NCBI GenBank assembly: GCA_036898135.1
Contig: CM072512.1
Span: 16,347,597-16,411,596, forward strand
Length of the DNA: 64,000 nt
Direction: 5' to 3'
Origin: Oncomelania hupensis
Taxonomy: Eukaryota; Mollusca; Gastropoda; Littorinimorpha; Pomatiopsidae
Shown: positions 11,001-23,000 of the stretch, piece after piece
How positions within the stretch are numbered: position 1 is the stretch's first letter
Layout of the letters: the number at the start of each line of letters is the position of its first letter
The notes under the pieces: model-generated
What the model was told of the DNA's origin: nothing
The model's input: the letters and a program-made list of their open reading frames with translations, nothing else
Database searches by the model: none
Made by a program: the position numbers and the translations under genes

Positions 11001-14000
11001 TTCATGCAGTCAGAGACGAACTGCGTCCCGAGGTCTGTCAGAATTTCTTCAGGCACTCCAAGTCTACTGAACATGTCCACCAGTGCCTCTGCTACAGTTT
11101 CAGTGTCAATCTTCTTCAGCGGCACTGCTTCTGGGTACCGAGTCGCATAGTCCACTAAAGTCAGTACCCATCGATGACCTTCTTCACTCGGAGGTCTTAT
11201 TTCGCCGATTAAGTCTAAGGCCACCCTCTTGAAAGGTCGGTCGATCAGAGGCATCCTCTGCATAGGCACTTTCGGGACCCTTCCTCGAGGTATGGTCTTC
11301 TGGCAAATGTCACATGATCGGTAGAAACGGCTGACGTCCGCATGAAGTCCTGGCCAGTAGAACACCGCCTGGATTCTGTCTGACGTCTTCTTGATACCTA
11401 GGTGACCTCCCATAATTGAGTCATGCGCTACTTCCATCACCTGGCGCCTTAAGGGTAATGGTACCAGTACTTGACGTAGTGGTTTACCTCCGTTGACCCT
11501 CGGGTGCTGGAAGATTCTGTACAGGATCTTGGCCTTCACCTCAAAATAGACCGTGCCACTGCCCTTTGTCACGTGGTCTTGGCGGTTCCTGTACTTGTTT
11601 AAAGTACTATCAGCTTCCTGGAGCTGGATCAGCTTATCTCTGTCCACGATGGCAGCTTTAGAGTTGTCGGCGACCTTCAGTGGCGTAGACGTCTTGTCTC
11701 TCTTGGCCTGGGCCCTGGTTGTAACAGCACCGACGATCTCTGGTCGGCAGGGCTGAGCCGGAGTAACCACATTGTCCCGTAGCAGCTCTGTAAGGTCTCC
11801 ATCGGGAAATGGCAATGGATCCTCCTCCACAACTTCGACGTGTTGAGTTGAGGCAGGACTCCACTCCGGATCGGGGTCGTCGGGTCGTCTCGCGCCGTCG
11901 ATATTCCCGATCATCAAATCATACAGCGGCTTCTTCAGGCAAACCGCTTCGACTTCGCCTATGTAGAAAGGGGTGTTGACATGAATTTTCGCAACTGGCG
12001 CTTTCAAACATTTGCTGTCGGCCATAAGTGTCCATTTTGAATCGCCAGTGAACTGTTCTTTAGCGATTAGGTCTTCTCTGACGATGACCCCACTGCAGCC
12101 AGAGTCTCTTAAAACAGTCACTTCATGATTTCCGACGTGTCCCTTGGAAACAGGCATGTTCTGTACGGTCACCGCTGCGCTGGCGACGACGGGGATGGAT
12201 TTTCCGTTGGCAAGGAGAAGTTGGCCATCGGTCATGCACTCTTGCACGTCCGCAGGAGTAGCTGTGCGCTTGGTCTCACTCGGAAGAATGACGCTCCCGC
12301 CGCACACTTGATGGTCAGATCTACTGGTTTGCCGTTGATTGGAGAAACGTCTCTGTCGGTTGCCCGCCGCTGCGTTGTCCGTACTGCTCCGCTGTCCGCT
12401 ACATTTGTTTTGAGGACAGTTAGCCGCCCTGTGGTCTGTAGCGTTGCAGGTGAAACAGCCTCTTGAATGCCCTTCCCTGGGAGGTGGCGTGGAGTCAGTC
12501 TGTCTCTGGCTCGTCTGGCTCCCTTGGATCTGGTTCCCATGGTTTCCAGTCTTCTGAAAATGTTTCGTCGCGCTGGGTGGCCCCAGGGTTTTCCCATGAG
12601 CGATAAGATATCTTTCAGCAGCCTCAGTCACATCTTTAAGCGTCTGCAGCTTTTGTTCTTCTAAGTGGGTCGCTAGGTCCTTGTGACAGGCATTGAGAAA
12701 TTGTTCCTTCACGATCAGGTCATGGAGACTGTCGTAAGACTTCCTTTCACCTGATAACTCCACCCACTTGTGTAGATATGACGACAGGCGCTCCACAAAC
12801 TGCTTTGGCGTCTCGTCTGACTTAGGCCGGCATTCACGGAAGCGTTTACGGTAGCCCTTCTCTGTAAAGTTATAGCACTGCAACAGGGCCTCTTTCAAGA
12901 CGTCGTAGTTTTTGGCGTCATCGTTCGACAGTCTGGTGTAAACTTCGAGAGCTTGCCCCGTCAGAAGTGCACTCAGTCGAATTGCCCAGTCTTGAGGTTG
13001 CCAGTTAGAGCTTTCAGCGAACCTTTCGAATCTCGCCAGATAACTGTCAATCTGGTCCTTCCCGTCGACGAAAGCTGGCAATTTTGGAGCCGTGTTGTCA
13101 CTGATAACTTGTGGAGCATGCTGTTGTTGCTGGATGCGCGCCAACTCTAGTTGGAACTGCCGATCAGCTTCTCTTTCCTCACGCCTGCGCTCATCTTCTC
13201 TTTCTTCACGGCGACGCTGCTCTTCTAATTCTCGTTCTTCACGGCGACGCTGCTCTTCTACTTCTAGACGCTTCTGTTCTAGTTCTATTTCTTTTTCTAG
13301 ACGCTTCTCTTCCAATTCTCTTTCTCGTATTCTCTCCTGAGACTTGACGTACTCCGTCAGCTGCTTGCCTTTTAGATTCAGTTCAACCCCTTTCTGCCAG
13401 AAGTCAGCCATCTTGATGCTTCTGGAAAGTTCTTTTCCTAGAAAGTTCTTGACTGTAGAGTTCTTTTTCTGGAAAGTTCTTGACTGTGCTGTACCTTTCT
13501 AGACTGTTCTAGAACAGCACGCTTTCTGCAGTAGCGCTGATGCTTGTCACTAGTCGCTTTCGCTGACGCAGGCCCCGCTGTCCTCGTCGTATGCGACGCT
13601 GCACCACGCTGGTGTTGATGTACACGCTCCTGTGCTGAAGTAGACGCGACGTCCGCTCGACGCTCGCTGTAACACTGGCGATGTAGCTCCGAGACTGTCC
13701 CTTGACGTAGTCTTACGGTAGCCACGTAGTCCCGATCTGTTGTTCGCTCACGAAGCAACTCTTCAGCGACCACACGCCCTTGCAGTCAACCCGAACCTAT
13801 CGGTGATGTAGTCCCAGTGTGTTGGCCCCTCTCGACGCAACTCGTTGGCGGCTACCCTCGATGACTGCCTCTCGTAACGTTGACTCGCTTGTTGTAGCAG
13901 TTGAACCCTTGGCTATGGCGTGAATCGCGGCTTGACCCCCAAAATGTTACACTCTGTTTGATGTTGGTGTTTTCTATCAGTATCTGATTCAGCCCCGATG

Positions 14001-17000
14001 CTTGAATTCCTGATAGTTGTGTAACTCAGATTCGTTTATTCACACAGCCCGTCCAAACAGCGTACAAGTCACAAAGTCGACGTATGAAGTTTTCCACTTT
14101 TATTCAGCACACATCAACAACTGCATACAATTCTCAACTCAACTTTCACAGCAACTCTCCAAATCACTATCAACAACTTTACTTTCTCAACAGCAATTCG
14201 GCTCACGATTAAATAACCTCTCTCTCTTCCGGAAGGATTTCGAATACTGTAGAAATGACGCACTGCCACCAATCGAATAAAAGATCGTCATCACTGACTT
14301 ACGTCAATACATATTTTTATATCTTCCAGAACGACCTCTTGCTTCGACATGTATCGGGAATTTTCTATCAAGAGTAAACACGCATATCCAGAAGATTCTC
14401 AACTAATATCGACTAACGCAAATTATCAACGTTATACAAAGCCTCTCCTAACAACAATGCAAACTCAAATCAAAGGTAAATAAACACCATTATTGAATAC
14501 TTTGCAAAACGAAACGATTAGATCTATCGTACACGCTTCCGACATACTTTCGTTCACGTTTCAACGTAACATTCATCTAAGTACAAAATGTATAATTATA
14601 ATGTGTTCAACTTATAACACCCTTATTTAGTCATAAACGCATTTCATCATGTATAGCGAAAGTGAAGTCTAATTTGCTTTGTAAGTTTCTAAGCTAGGGA
14701 CTCCTTTTCTGCCAAACAGTGAAATCTCTCCTTCAGTTTTTCACTCTCCTTCATAATCACAGTTATTGTTGATGCAGAAATTCTAAATTGTTCAGCAATT
14801 TTTTTTTTTCATCTTTTCACCTTCAAGTGTGTGAATTAGATCTATTTTACCTTCAGGGTAAGCGTGATGCAACGATGTTGCGTCATTATGAACGTCAGTA
14901 ACTCTCATGAAACTTTAATACAGTAATCTCCCTTGAAACTTTATTATAAGCGGCAGCAAAACTCCCCACTGGCCTTAGAAAACACTTTATTATAAGCGGA
15001 CTTTACTATATTTTTTTATTATATCCGATTTTTAAAAACAGAGACAAAGAAGAGTTTTGGTCGGGACCAAGACTGGACTTTACTAAAACCGAATATTTAC
15101 TTTATCCGGCCTTTATTATATCCGGAGTTCACTGTACTCTCATCCGAAGGAGTAGGAAACGGGAGTAAAGTGTCTTTCCCAAGAACACAACACAATGCCC
15201 CGGCCTGGGCTCGAACCCGGGACCTTCAGATCCGCAAGCCAAAGCTCTACCATTAGGCCACCATGCTTCCCTCAATGATATTGCTCCTATTCTTTGTAAA
15301 CTGACGTAGAAGAATCAAAATGGCTAATTATAAGTATGGCCCTTAATGATAATCAAAGCACAGAAAATATTCCATTGCGGCATCTGCAGCCACTCGCCTT
15401 TAGATTGCTCTATGTATGATGTAATACTAGACAAACGTCAAGATTTAGAATAGTTGTTGAGTTAGAAATAAAGTTATGAATAGGGTTATACTTATAGCCC
15501 TGACGAATTACAATCATTTTTGTATGTTTTCTGTGACCTTTCTGCAATTATCAATATTATTATTAATGTAGCCGTGCTGGCTACGAGTATTTCTGACCAT
15601 ACGATATGTAGGCCTAACTTTGTTCTCTGTTATGTTTAAACTAACTGTATGAAATAACTTGATATACATTTTTCCGATCCTTTAAAGCATATAACCATTA
15701 GACGCAGCGTTAAATTCTCTATTAGAATATATAAACTTTATTTGTGATTTATGTAGCAATTTTGAATTAGAGCGCGATGTTTAGGATAGCGCGATGCATA
15801 TCATGTTGATAAAGACACCGCGCTGTTGTACTTCTCAGCTGCCGCTGAGGCTGATTATTTTGGCCGGTTGTAACGGACCTTCCCGCTTGCCTACAAAACA
15901 TAAGATTATAAATTGTGTATGATGCTAGTGTAGCAAAGATTCTCCACTGTAACACCTTAGTGTGATATTTTCCGATGTCTTAGTTCATTCTCTAATAGTA
16001 GATACGGAAATAAAATATTAGTTTTATAGGGACATACACATTGAAAGGGAAACAGTGAAAAGCTGTCAGAAGGCTATAAAGGTAACTGTAAGTTGTTGTG
16101 TTAGATGTTTTCTAGTTTAGTTCGCCATAGTCGGAACACAAAATAGTAACCATGCCATATTGTATATCATTGAAAAGAGGAGACGTTGTTCTTTCTTTGT
16201 CATTACTATTATTATTTATAATTGTATTAAATTGAAGAGTTATTATGAGTTTAGAGTCATGACATTCTTAGGAGCAGCAGCCAACTCCCTCTTAAATTGC
16301 GTATTATTTTTATTTTGAAGCAGATAGGTCCGACATTGTTATAACAGAAGAAAGGTTGTATTTTTGCGTTTCCGTCAATATATAATTTGCATAGTATTCG
16401 TTTGCGTTTCTAGCCTTATGCGTCAAAGTAAGTTTAGTTACTAACACAAACTTAGCGAGCGAGCCAAGATTTTAAGGCGGGTGGGGAATGCGTAAGCAGC
16501 GCGGCCGCTACGGCTGACGGTCCTTAATAAAAGCAAAACACAGAACTCGGCATGGGGAGAGCACACCGCACAACGCAGGGAGAGCACCGGCACCAGCAGA
16601 AGATAAGGGTCGTGCCACTCGCAATGCCTTTGCCCTTAGTAGCCTATGATGTCTTCTAAATAAAACGATTCAACGGTCATCACGGACTGGCGTTGGGAAG
16701 AGAGAGAGAGAATGTGTGAGCCTTCACCATAGCCTCCAATCCATCACATAACACACCATCGTCTCTCCAAAACACAACACCACCAACACCACCACAAATT
16801 TTGGCGCTGCGAATATTTTGCATTAGGATTTTGTTTTCATGCTGGTGCGTTTTTGAACGTTTATGTAATATATGTAATGTATGTCTTGTTTTGATTTTAA
16901 TGCACTATGTATATATGCTTTGTTATGATATTCAATGTAATGTATATTAATGATGCTGTAGATAATTATGTCAACATTCATGCCTTGTTTGAAAATGAAA

Positions 17001-20000
17001 TGATAATGTTTTGATGTGTTTCATTTTTTTAATGCTTATTCTTTCTGTAATTCTGAATGTTGCTCTTACATGCCATTTTCTTTTAATCTCATTCTCGTTT
17101 CAATTCTCCTCATATTAATTCATCCCTCTATAGTCGATGTTTATTAGGATATTGCTGCACGGATATTTCATATATAGGCTTATTATGAGAGTGAAAGTTT
17201 TAAACAAAATGTTTAATGTCACCTATGTGACTGATTATGAATAGTAAGCGTGTTGAATAGTGTGTTTAAATGACATTTGATATTGTTTGGCTATGTTGTA
17301 CCATGGACTTTGTTGTATGATGTTGGTTCACTGTTAAATACATAACTAACTATCTAGCAAAGGCAATGCCGGGTCCGCGATATAACTTATTTTCGTTTTG
17401 GTCGGATTCGTACTTAAATGTGCGTTTCAAAGAAATTGTTTTCTCGTTTTCAGAATCGCTCTTGCTGTTGTTCGGTTCTTATGTACGACGCGATTAATGG
17501 TAAATCCATGTCCGTTTGTCTTAAGATACGATGGTTCTCTCAGCGCGGACGCTGAGTTTTGAAAGAGTCGGGGTGAAATGTAGCCGTGCTGGCTACGAGT
17601 ATTTCTGACCATACGATATGTAGGCCTAACTTTGTTCTCTGTTATGTTTAAACTAACTGTATGAAATAACTTGATATACATTTTTCCGATCCTTTAAAGC
17701 ATATAACCATTAGACGCAGCGTTAAATTCTCTATTAGAATATATAAACTTTATTTGTGATTTATGTAGCAATTTTGAATTAGAGCGCGATGTTTAGGATA
17801 GCGCGATGCATATCATGTTGATAAAGACACCGCGCTGTTGTACTTCTCAGCTGCCGCTGAGGCTGATTATTTTGGCCGGTTGTAACGGACCTTCCCGCTT
17901 GCCTACAAAACATAAGATTATAAATTGTGTATGATGCTAGTGTAGCAAAGATTCTCCACTGTAACACCTTAGTGTGATATTTTCCGATGTCTTAGTTCAT
18001 TCTCTAATAGTAGATACGGAAATAAAATATTAGTTTTATAGGGACATACACATTGAAAGGGAAACAGTGAAAAGCTGTCAGAAGGCTATAAAGGTAACTG
18101 TAAGTTGTTGTGTTAGATGTTTTCTAGTTTAGTTCGCCATAGTCGGAACACAAAATAGTAACCATGCCATATTGTATATCATTGAAAAGAGGAGACGTTG
18201 TTCTTTCTTTGTCATTACTATTATTATTTATAATTGTATTAAATTGAAGAGTTATTATGAGTTTAGAGTCATGACATTCTTAGGAGCAGCAGCCAACTCC
18301 CTCTTAAATTGCGTATTATTTTTATTTGAAGCAGATAGGTCCGACATTGTTATAACAGAAGAAAGGTTGTATTTTTGCGTTTCCGTCAATATATAATTTG
18401 CATAGTATTCGTTTGCGTTTCTAGCCTTATGCGTCAAAGTAAGTTTAGTTACTAACACAAACTTAGCGAGCGAGCCAAGATTTTAAGGCGGGTGGGGAAT
18501 GCGTAAGCAGCGCGGCCGCTACGGCTGACGGTCCTTAATAAAAGCAAAACACAGAACTCGGCATGGGGAGAGCACACCGCACAACGCAGGGAGAGCACCG
18601 GCACCAGCAGAAGATAAGGGTCGTGCCACTCGCAATGCCTTTGCCCTTAGTAGCCTATGATGTCTTCTAAATAAAACGATTCAACGGTCATCACGGACTG
18701 GCGTTGGGAAGAGAGAGAGAGAATGTGTGAGCCTTCACCATAGCCTCCAATCCATCACATAACACACCATCGTCTCTCCAAAACACAACACCACCAACAC
18801 CACCACAAATTTTGGCGCTGCGAGCAGGATTCCTGAAAGATGACAAACCCAAGGAAGGCATCTAAGAAGGCAAAGCAGCTGAGAAACCGACCAGTGGAAA
18901 GCGAGGGCGAGGAGACTGCCATCATCCAGGAAGGAGGGGCCCACAGAGGTGACACCACACCTCATCGCCTATCCAGTCACGAGAGGACATCAGAGGGGGC
19001 GCAAGGTGACATGTCTTCCACCCACGCACCCTCTTCGAACATGCAGAAGCTGTGGATGATGCCACCCCCCAAACTTCCAACCTTCACGGGGGATGGCGAT
19101 GACGTCGAAGATTTCACCCAGGAGGCGCGACGGATCCTGGGCCACTGTCAGCTGGATGGGGGTACCGCTATGGAGTGGCTGTTACAATCGCTACGCGGCT
19201 GTGCCCGACAGGAAATCATCCAGCGGGCAGACGTGAAGACGGCAGAGGAGGCCCTGGGTGTCCTGGAGGAGACGTTTGCAGACCAGAGGGGAGTCACCAG
19301 CCTTCTCAGCAGATTTCACAGCCGGCAGCAAGGCGCAGGTGAGACCGTGCTACAATATGGCCATCATCTTCAACAGCTGGCCCAGCGGTCGAACGCCAGA
19401 AAAGACGGCAGCATCCCTGACGAAATGCTGCGGGATAAATTCGTTGAGGGGCTCCAGTCACAAGCCCTTCGACGGGAGCTCCGCCGCATCATTAGGGGAG
19501 ATGATGTCTCCTACCTGCAGGCCAGAGCGGAAGCCCAGCGCTGGCTGAAGGAGGAGGACCGTGACGGCGACAGCGTCACCACCCAACAGCAGACGGCAAC
19601 GCCGGTGCCCGACCCCCAAGGAATGGCGGCTCTACAGAGTCAAATAGCGGAGCTGAAGGAGCAGCTGCAGCGGCTAAAGCAACGCCCACAGTCGGCTCCC
19701 CAACGTGACACCAGAAGCACCATCTGCTGGTTTTGCGGCCGAAGGGGCCACCTCCAGAGGAGCTGTCCTCAAAGACAACCCCACGTCCAACCACCAAGAG
19801 GTCAGCAAGCACCACGAGGGCAGCAGGGAAACTGCTAGCCCCCGTTGTCCAAACTCAGGCAACGGGGGGCAAGGGCAGTGAAAGGCTGATTGGCGAATGC
19901 CCCACGACAACCGCACGCCTCAATGGCCGAGCTGTGCAAGCTCTCCTCGACACGGGCAGCGAGGTAACGACTGTGACGGAGACCTGGGTCACCGAGAATC

Positions 20001-23000
20001 TTGGTGACATTTCTCTTCAGTCATCCCACCTCAAGCTGCGGGCAGTCAACGGCGCAGAGGTACCATACTCCGGTATCCTGGTCGCCGAGCTGCAGTTGGA
20101 CGGGACCACGTGTTCAAGTGTTCCCATCCTGGTCGTCAGGGAGCCCACGGAGCCGGTCATGAGGGAACGCAAGAAACGCCTGCCGCTGTTGGTCGGAATG
20201 AACGTCCTGGGAGAGTGGATGACAGCCAGACCGACCGGCTTACCTCAAGGCCTGTTTGCGTCCATCCAAGAAGTGCGACATGACAACACCTTCGTCCAAG
20301 GCATCGCCAAGACAGCTACACAGACAGTGGTTCCACCTTTCGCCATGGCCACTGTGCGAGTGACCTCAACGCAGCGGCCTACGCGACAGCTACTGGCGTC
20401 ACCTTTAACACAACCCCTGCCTGGAGGTCTGCTGATCGTCCCGACCCTCGTCAACGGTGACGTTTCACGGCGATATGTGAGAGTGGCCAATCTCTCAGAG
20501 GTGGACGTCATCCTTCCAGCCCGGACTCCACTGGCGTCACTACAGGCAGTAGACGATGTCCAAGGAAAGGACGAGGTGGCATTCACCGCCACAGTAAATG
20601 AACTGGTGGTCACCATCGGAGCACCAGCAGGACAGATCCCCAAGAACACCATTTCCTGCCCCACTTTCGATGGCACAACCAGACAGCGGGAACTTCTTCA
20701 ACAAGTCCTGGACAAGAACAGAGAAGCTTTTGTCCAAAACGAGTTGGATTTGGGCTACACGGACATCGTCCAACATCAACTGCGGACGAGAGACGAAGTG
20801 CCCGTCGCCCAACCCTACAGGCGCATCCCACCTCACCAGCTGAAGGAAATCCAAGACCACATCAAAGGCCTTCTGGAGAAAAACATCATTGTCGAGAGCC
20901 ACAGTCCATATGCGGCACCAATCGTCGTAGTGCGAAAGAAAGATGGGTCCGTTCGGCTATGCGTCGACTATCGCCGCCTAAACGCCAAGACGGTGGGTGA
21001 TGCGTATCCGCTGCCACGCATCCAGGAGTCCTTTGACGCGCTGGTTGGGGCCCAGTACTTCTCCACCTTGGACCTGGCCAGTGGGTACCACCAAATCGCC
21101 ATGGACCCCCGAGATCAACACAAAACGGCTTTCGTCACTCCTATGGGCCTCTATGAGTACACCCGGATGCCCATGGGTCTCATCTCGGCCCCCGCTACTT
21201 TCCAACGGCTCATGCAGACGACGATGTCCGACTTCATTTTCAGTTTTCTGCTCGTCTACCTAGACGACCTGCTCGTGTACTCAAAGACGTTCGATGAACA
21301 CCTCCAGCACCTTGATCGGCTTCTACAACGTATCGTCAACACCGGCCTAAAGCTGCGAGTTGAGAAGTGCCAGTTCTTCAGACGAGAGGTCACTTACCTG
21401 GGGCACACGATCTCTGCCGATGGCGTCAGCTGCGAAGCGGGGAAGGTCGAAGTCGTCCAGCAGTGGCCCATACCCAGAACAACGACCGAGCTGCGCAGTT
21501 TCCTCGGTTTCGCCAGCTACTACAGGCGTTTCATCAAGGGATTTGCCCGTATTGCTGGTCCACTACACGACATAGCAGCGGAAGGAACGAAGCTCCGACG
21601 GAAGAAGACAGCCGACATCACCCACCTGTGGACGTCTAAACATCAAGAGGCGTTCAGCGCGATGAAGACGGCTCTTACCACGGCGCCAGTCCTCGCTTAT
21701 GCCGACTTCACCCAGCCGTTCCTTTTGGAGACTGATGCCAGCCATGACGGTCTCAGTGCCATACTGTCCCAAGAACAAGACGGCCAGCGACGGGTTCTCG
21801 CCTACGCCAGCAGAAGACTGCGACCGACTGAGAAGAACCAAGCAGCGTACAGCAGCATGAAGCTCGAGTTTCTCGCTATGAAGTGGGCCATCACGGAGAA
21901 GTTCCGAGATTATCTCATCGGGGCAACCTTCACCATCCTCACCGACAACAACCCTCTGGTCCACTTCAGAACAGCCAAACTTGGAGCCATCGAGCAGCGG
22001 TGGGCGTCACAGCTGTCGCAGTTCAACTTTGAAGTCAAGTATCGGCCCGGTGTCACCAACCCGGCTGATGCGCTGTCTCGCCTGCCACTTCACGCAACGT
22101 CGACTCCGGTGCCTGCAGAAGTGGCACATGCTTGCGAGGTGTCAGCGACCTGTCAGCAGCAGCATGTACAGAGTAATGATCTCCAACGCCTTCCTGAACT
22201 GAATCATCTTGCGTCCGGCGACACGGCTGACCCAGATTTCATCATCCCGCAAAGGTCACCCGAGAATCTCCGTCAGAAGCAGCTCGAGGACCCTGGAATC
22301 CAGCCGGTGTTGGCAGCCTGGCCCAACAAGCCTCCACCTGGGGACAGCCGTCCACTGCGACTGCTACTCAAGCAACATCCACGACTGACCTGCAAAGATG
22401 GTGTGCTGTATCGTCAGGTGACAGATCCAATCCAGGGCAGATGGGACCAACTGGTGCTACCAAGTTCATTGCGGCCAGATGTCCTTGCAGCAATCCACAA
22501 CAAGATGGGACATCAGGGTTTCGAGCGCACCATGACACTCCTGCGACCAAGAGTCTACTGGCCTGACATGCACAGCGATGTCAAGCAGTATGTGGCCAAC
22601 TGCAACACCTGCATCATCAGTCGACGTCCTGTACCACTCAAGACCACGTCGACTCCTGTCCTGGCCAGCCGCCCTCTGCAGATATTGGCCATCGACTTTA
22701 CCAGACTGGAGCCTGCAACCGACGGCCGAGAGAACGTTCTCATCCTTACGGACGTTTTCTCCAAGTTCACACAGGCTGTTCCAACTCGAAACCAGGAAGC
22801 ACAGACGGTGGCCAAAGTTCTAGTCAGCGACTGGTTCCAGAAATACGGCGTGCCAGAAAGAATCCACAGCGACCAGGGTCGAGATTTCGAGTCCAAATTG
22901 GTCAAGGAGTTGTGTGCATCCTATGGCATCAGCAAGTCGCACACCACTCCTTACCACCCTGAAGGAAATGGACAGTGCGAGCGTTTCAACCGTACGCTCC

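Larger units (their letters stand above)
8961..14571 (-). mobile_element. Gmr1-like Ty3/gypsy LTR element, copy 1
   Basis: Two 627-bp LTRs (8961-9587 and 13945-14571) begin TGTTAC and end GTAACA and look identical by eye. They are flanked by the 5-bp duplication TTCAT (8956-8960 and 14572-14576). The element reads on the minus strand: primer site, one gag-pol frame, polypurine tract. Near-identical LTRs mean a recent insertion. It lies inside the pogo-like transposon within coilin intron 1, antisense to coilin. Integrase precedes the RT remnant, the order seen in Gmr1-type elements and in Ty1/copia, not in usual Ty3/gypsy. Confidence 0.92.
6914..15134 (-). mobile_element. pogo/Tigger-like DNA transposon, decayed, split by an LTR element
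   Basis: The ends are inverted copies, CAGTGAACTTCGGATATAGT on the left and CAGTGAACTCCGGATATAAT on the complement of the right. They are flanked by TA, the target duplication of Tc1/mariner/pogo elements. The host SINE reads continuously across the outer borders. Without the 5616 bp contributed by the LTR insertion (element plus TSD), the element is about 2.6 kb, usual for Tigger-type elements. Near its right end the minus strand keeps a CENP-B-type helix-turn-helix. Repeated ACTTTACTATAACCGAA-like phrases fill the left end (6960-7130). I did not find an intact DDE domain. Confidence 0.75.
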
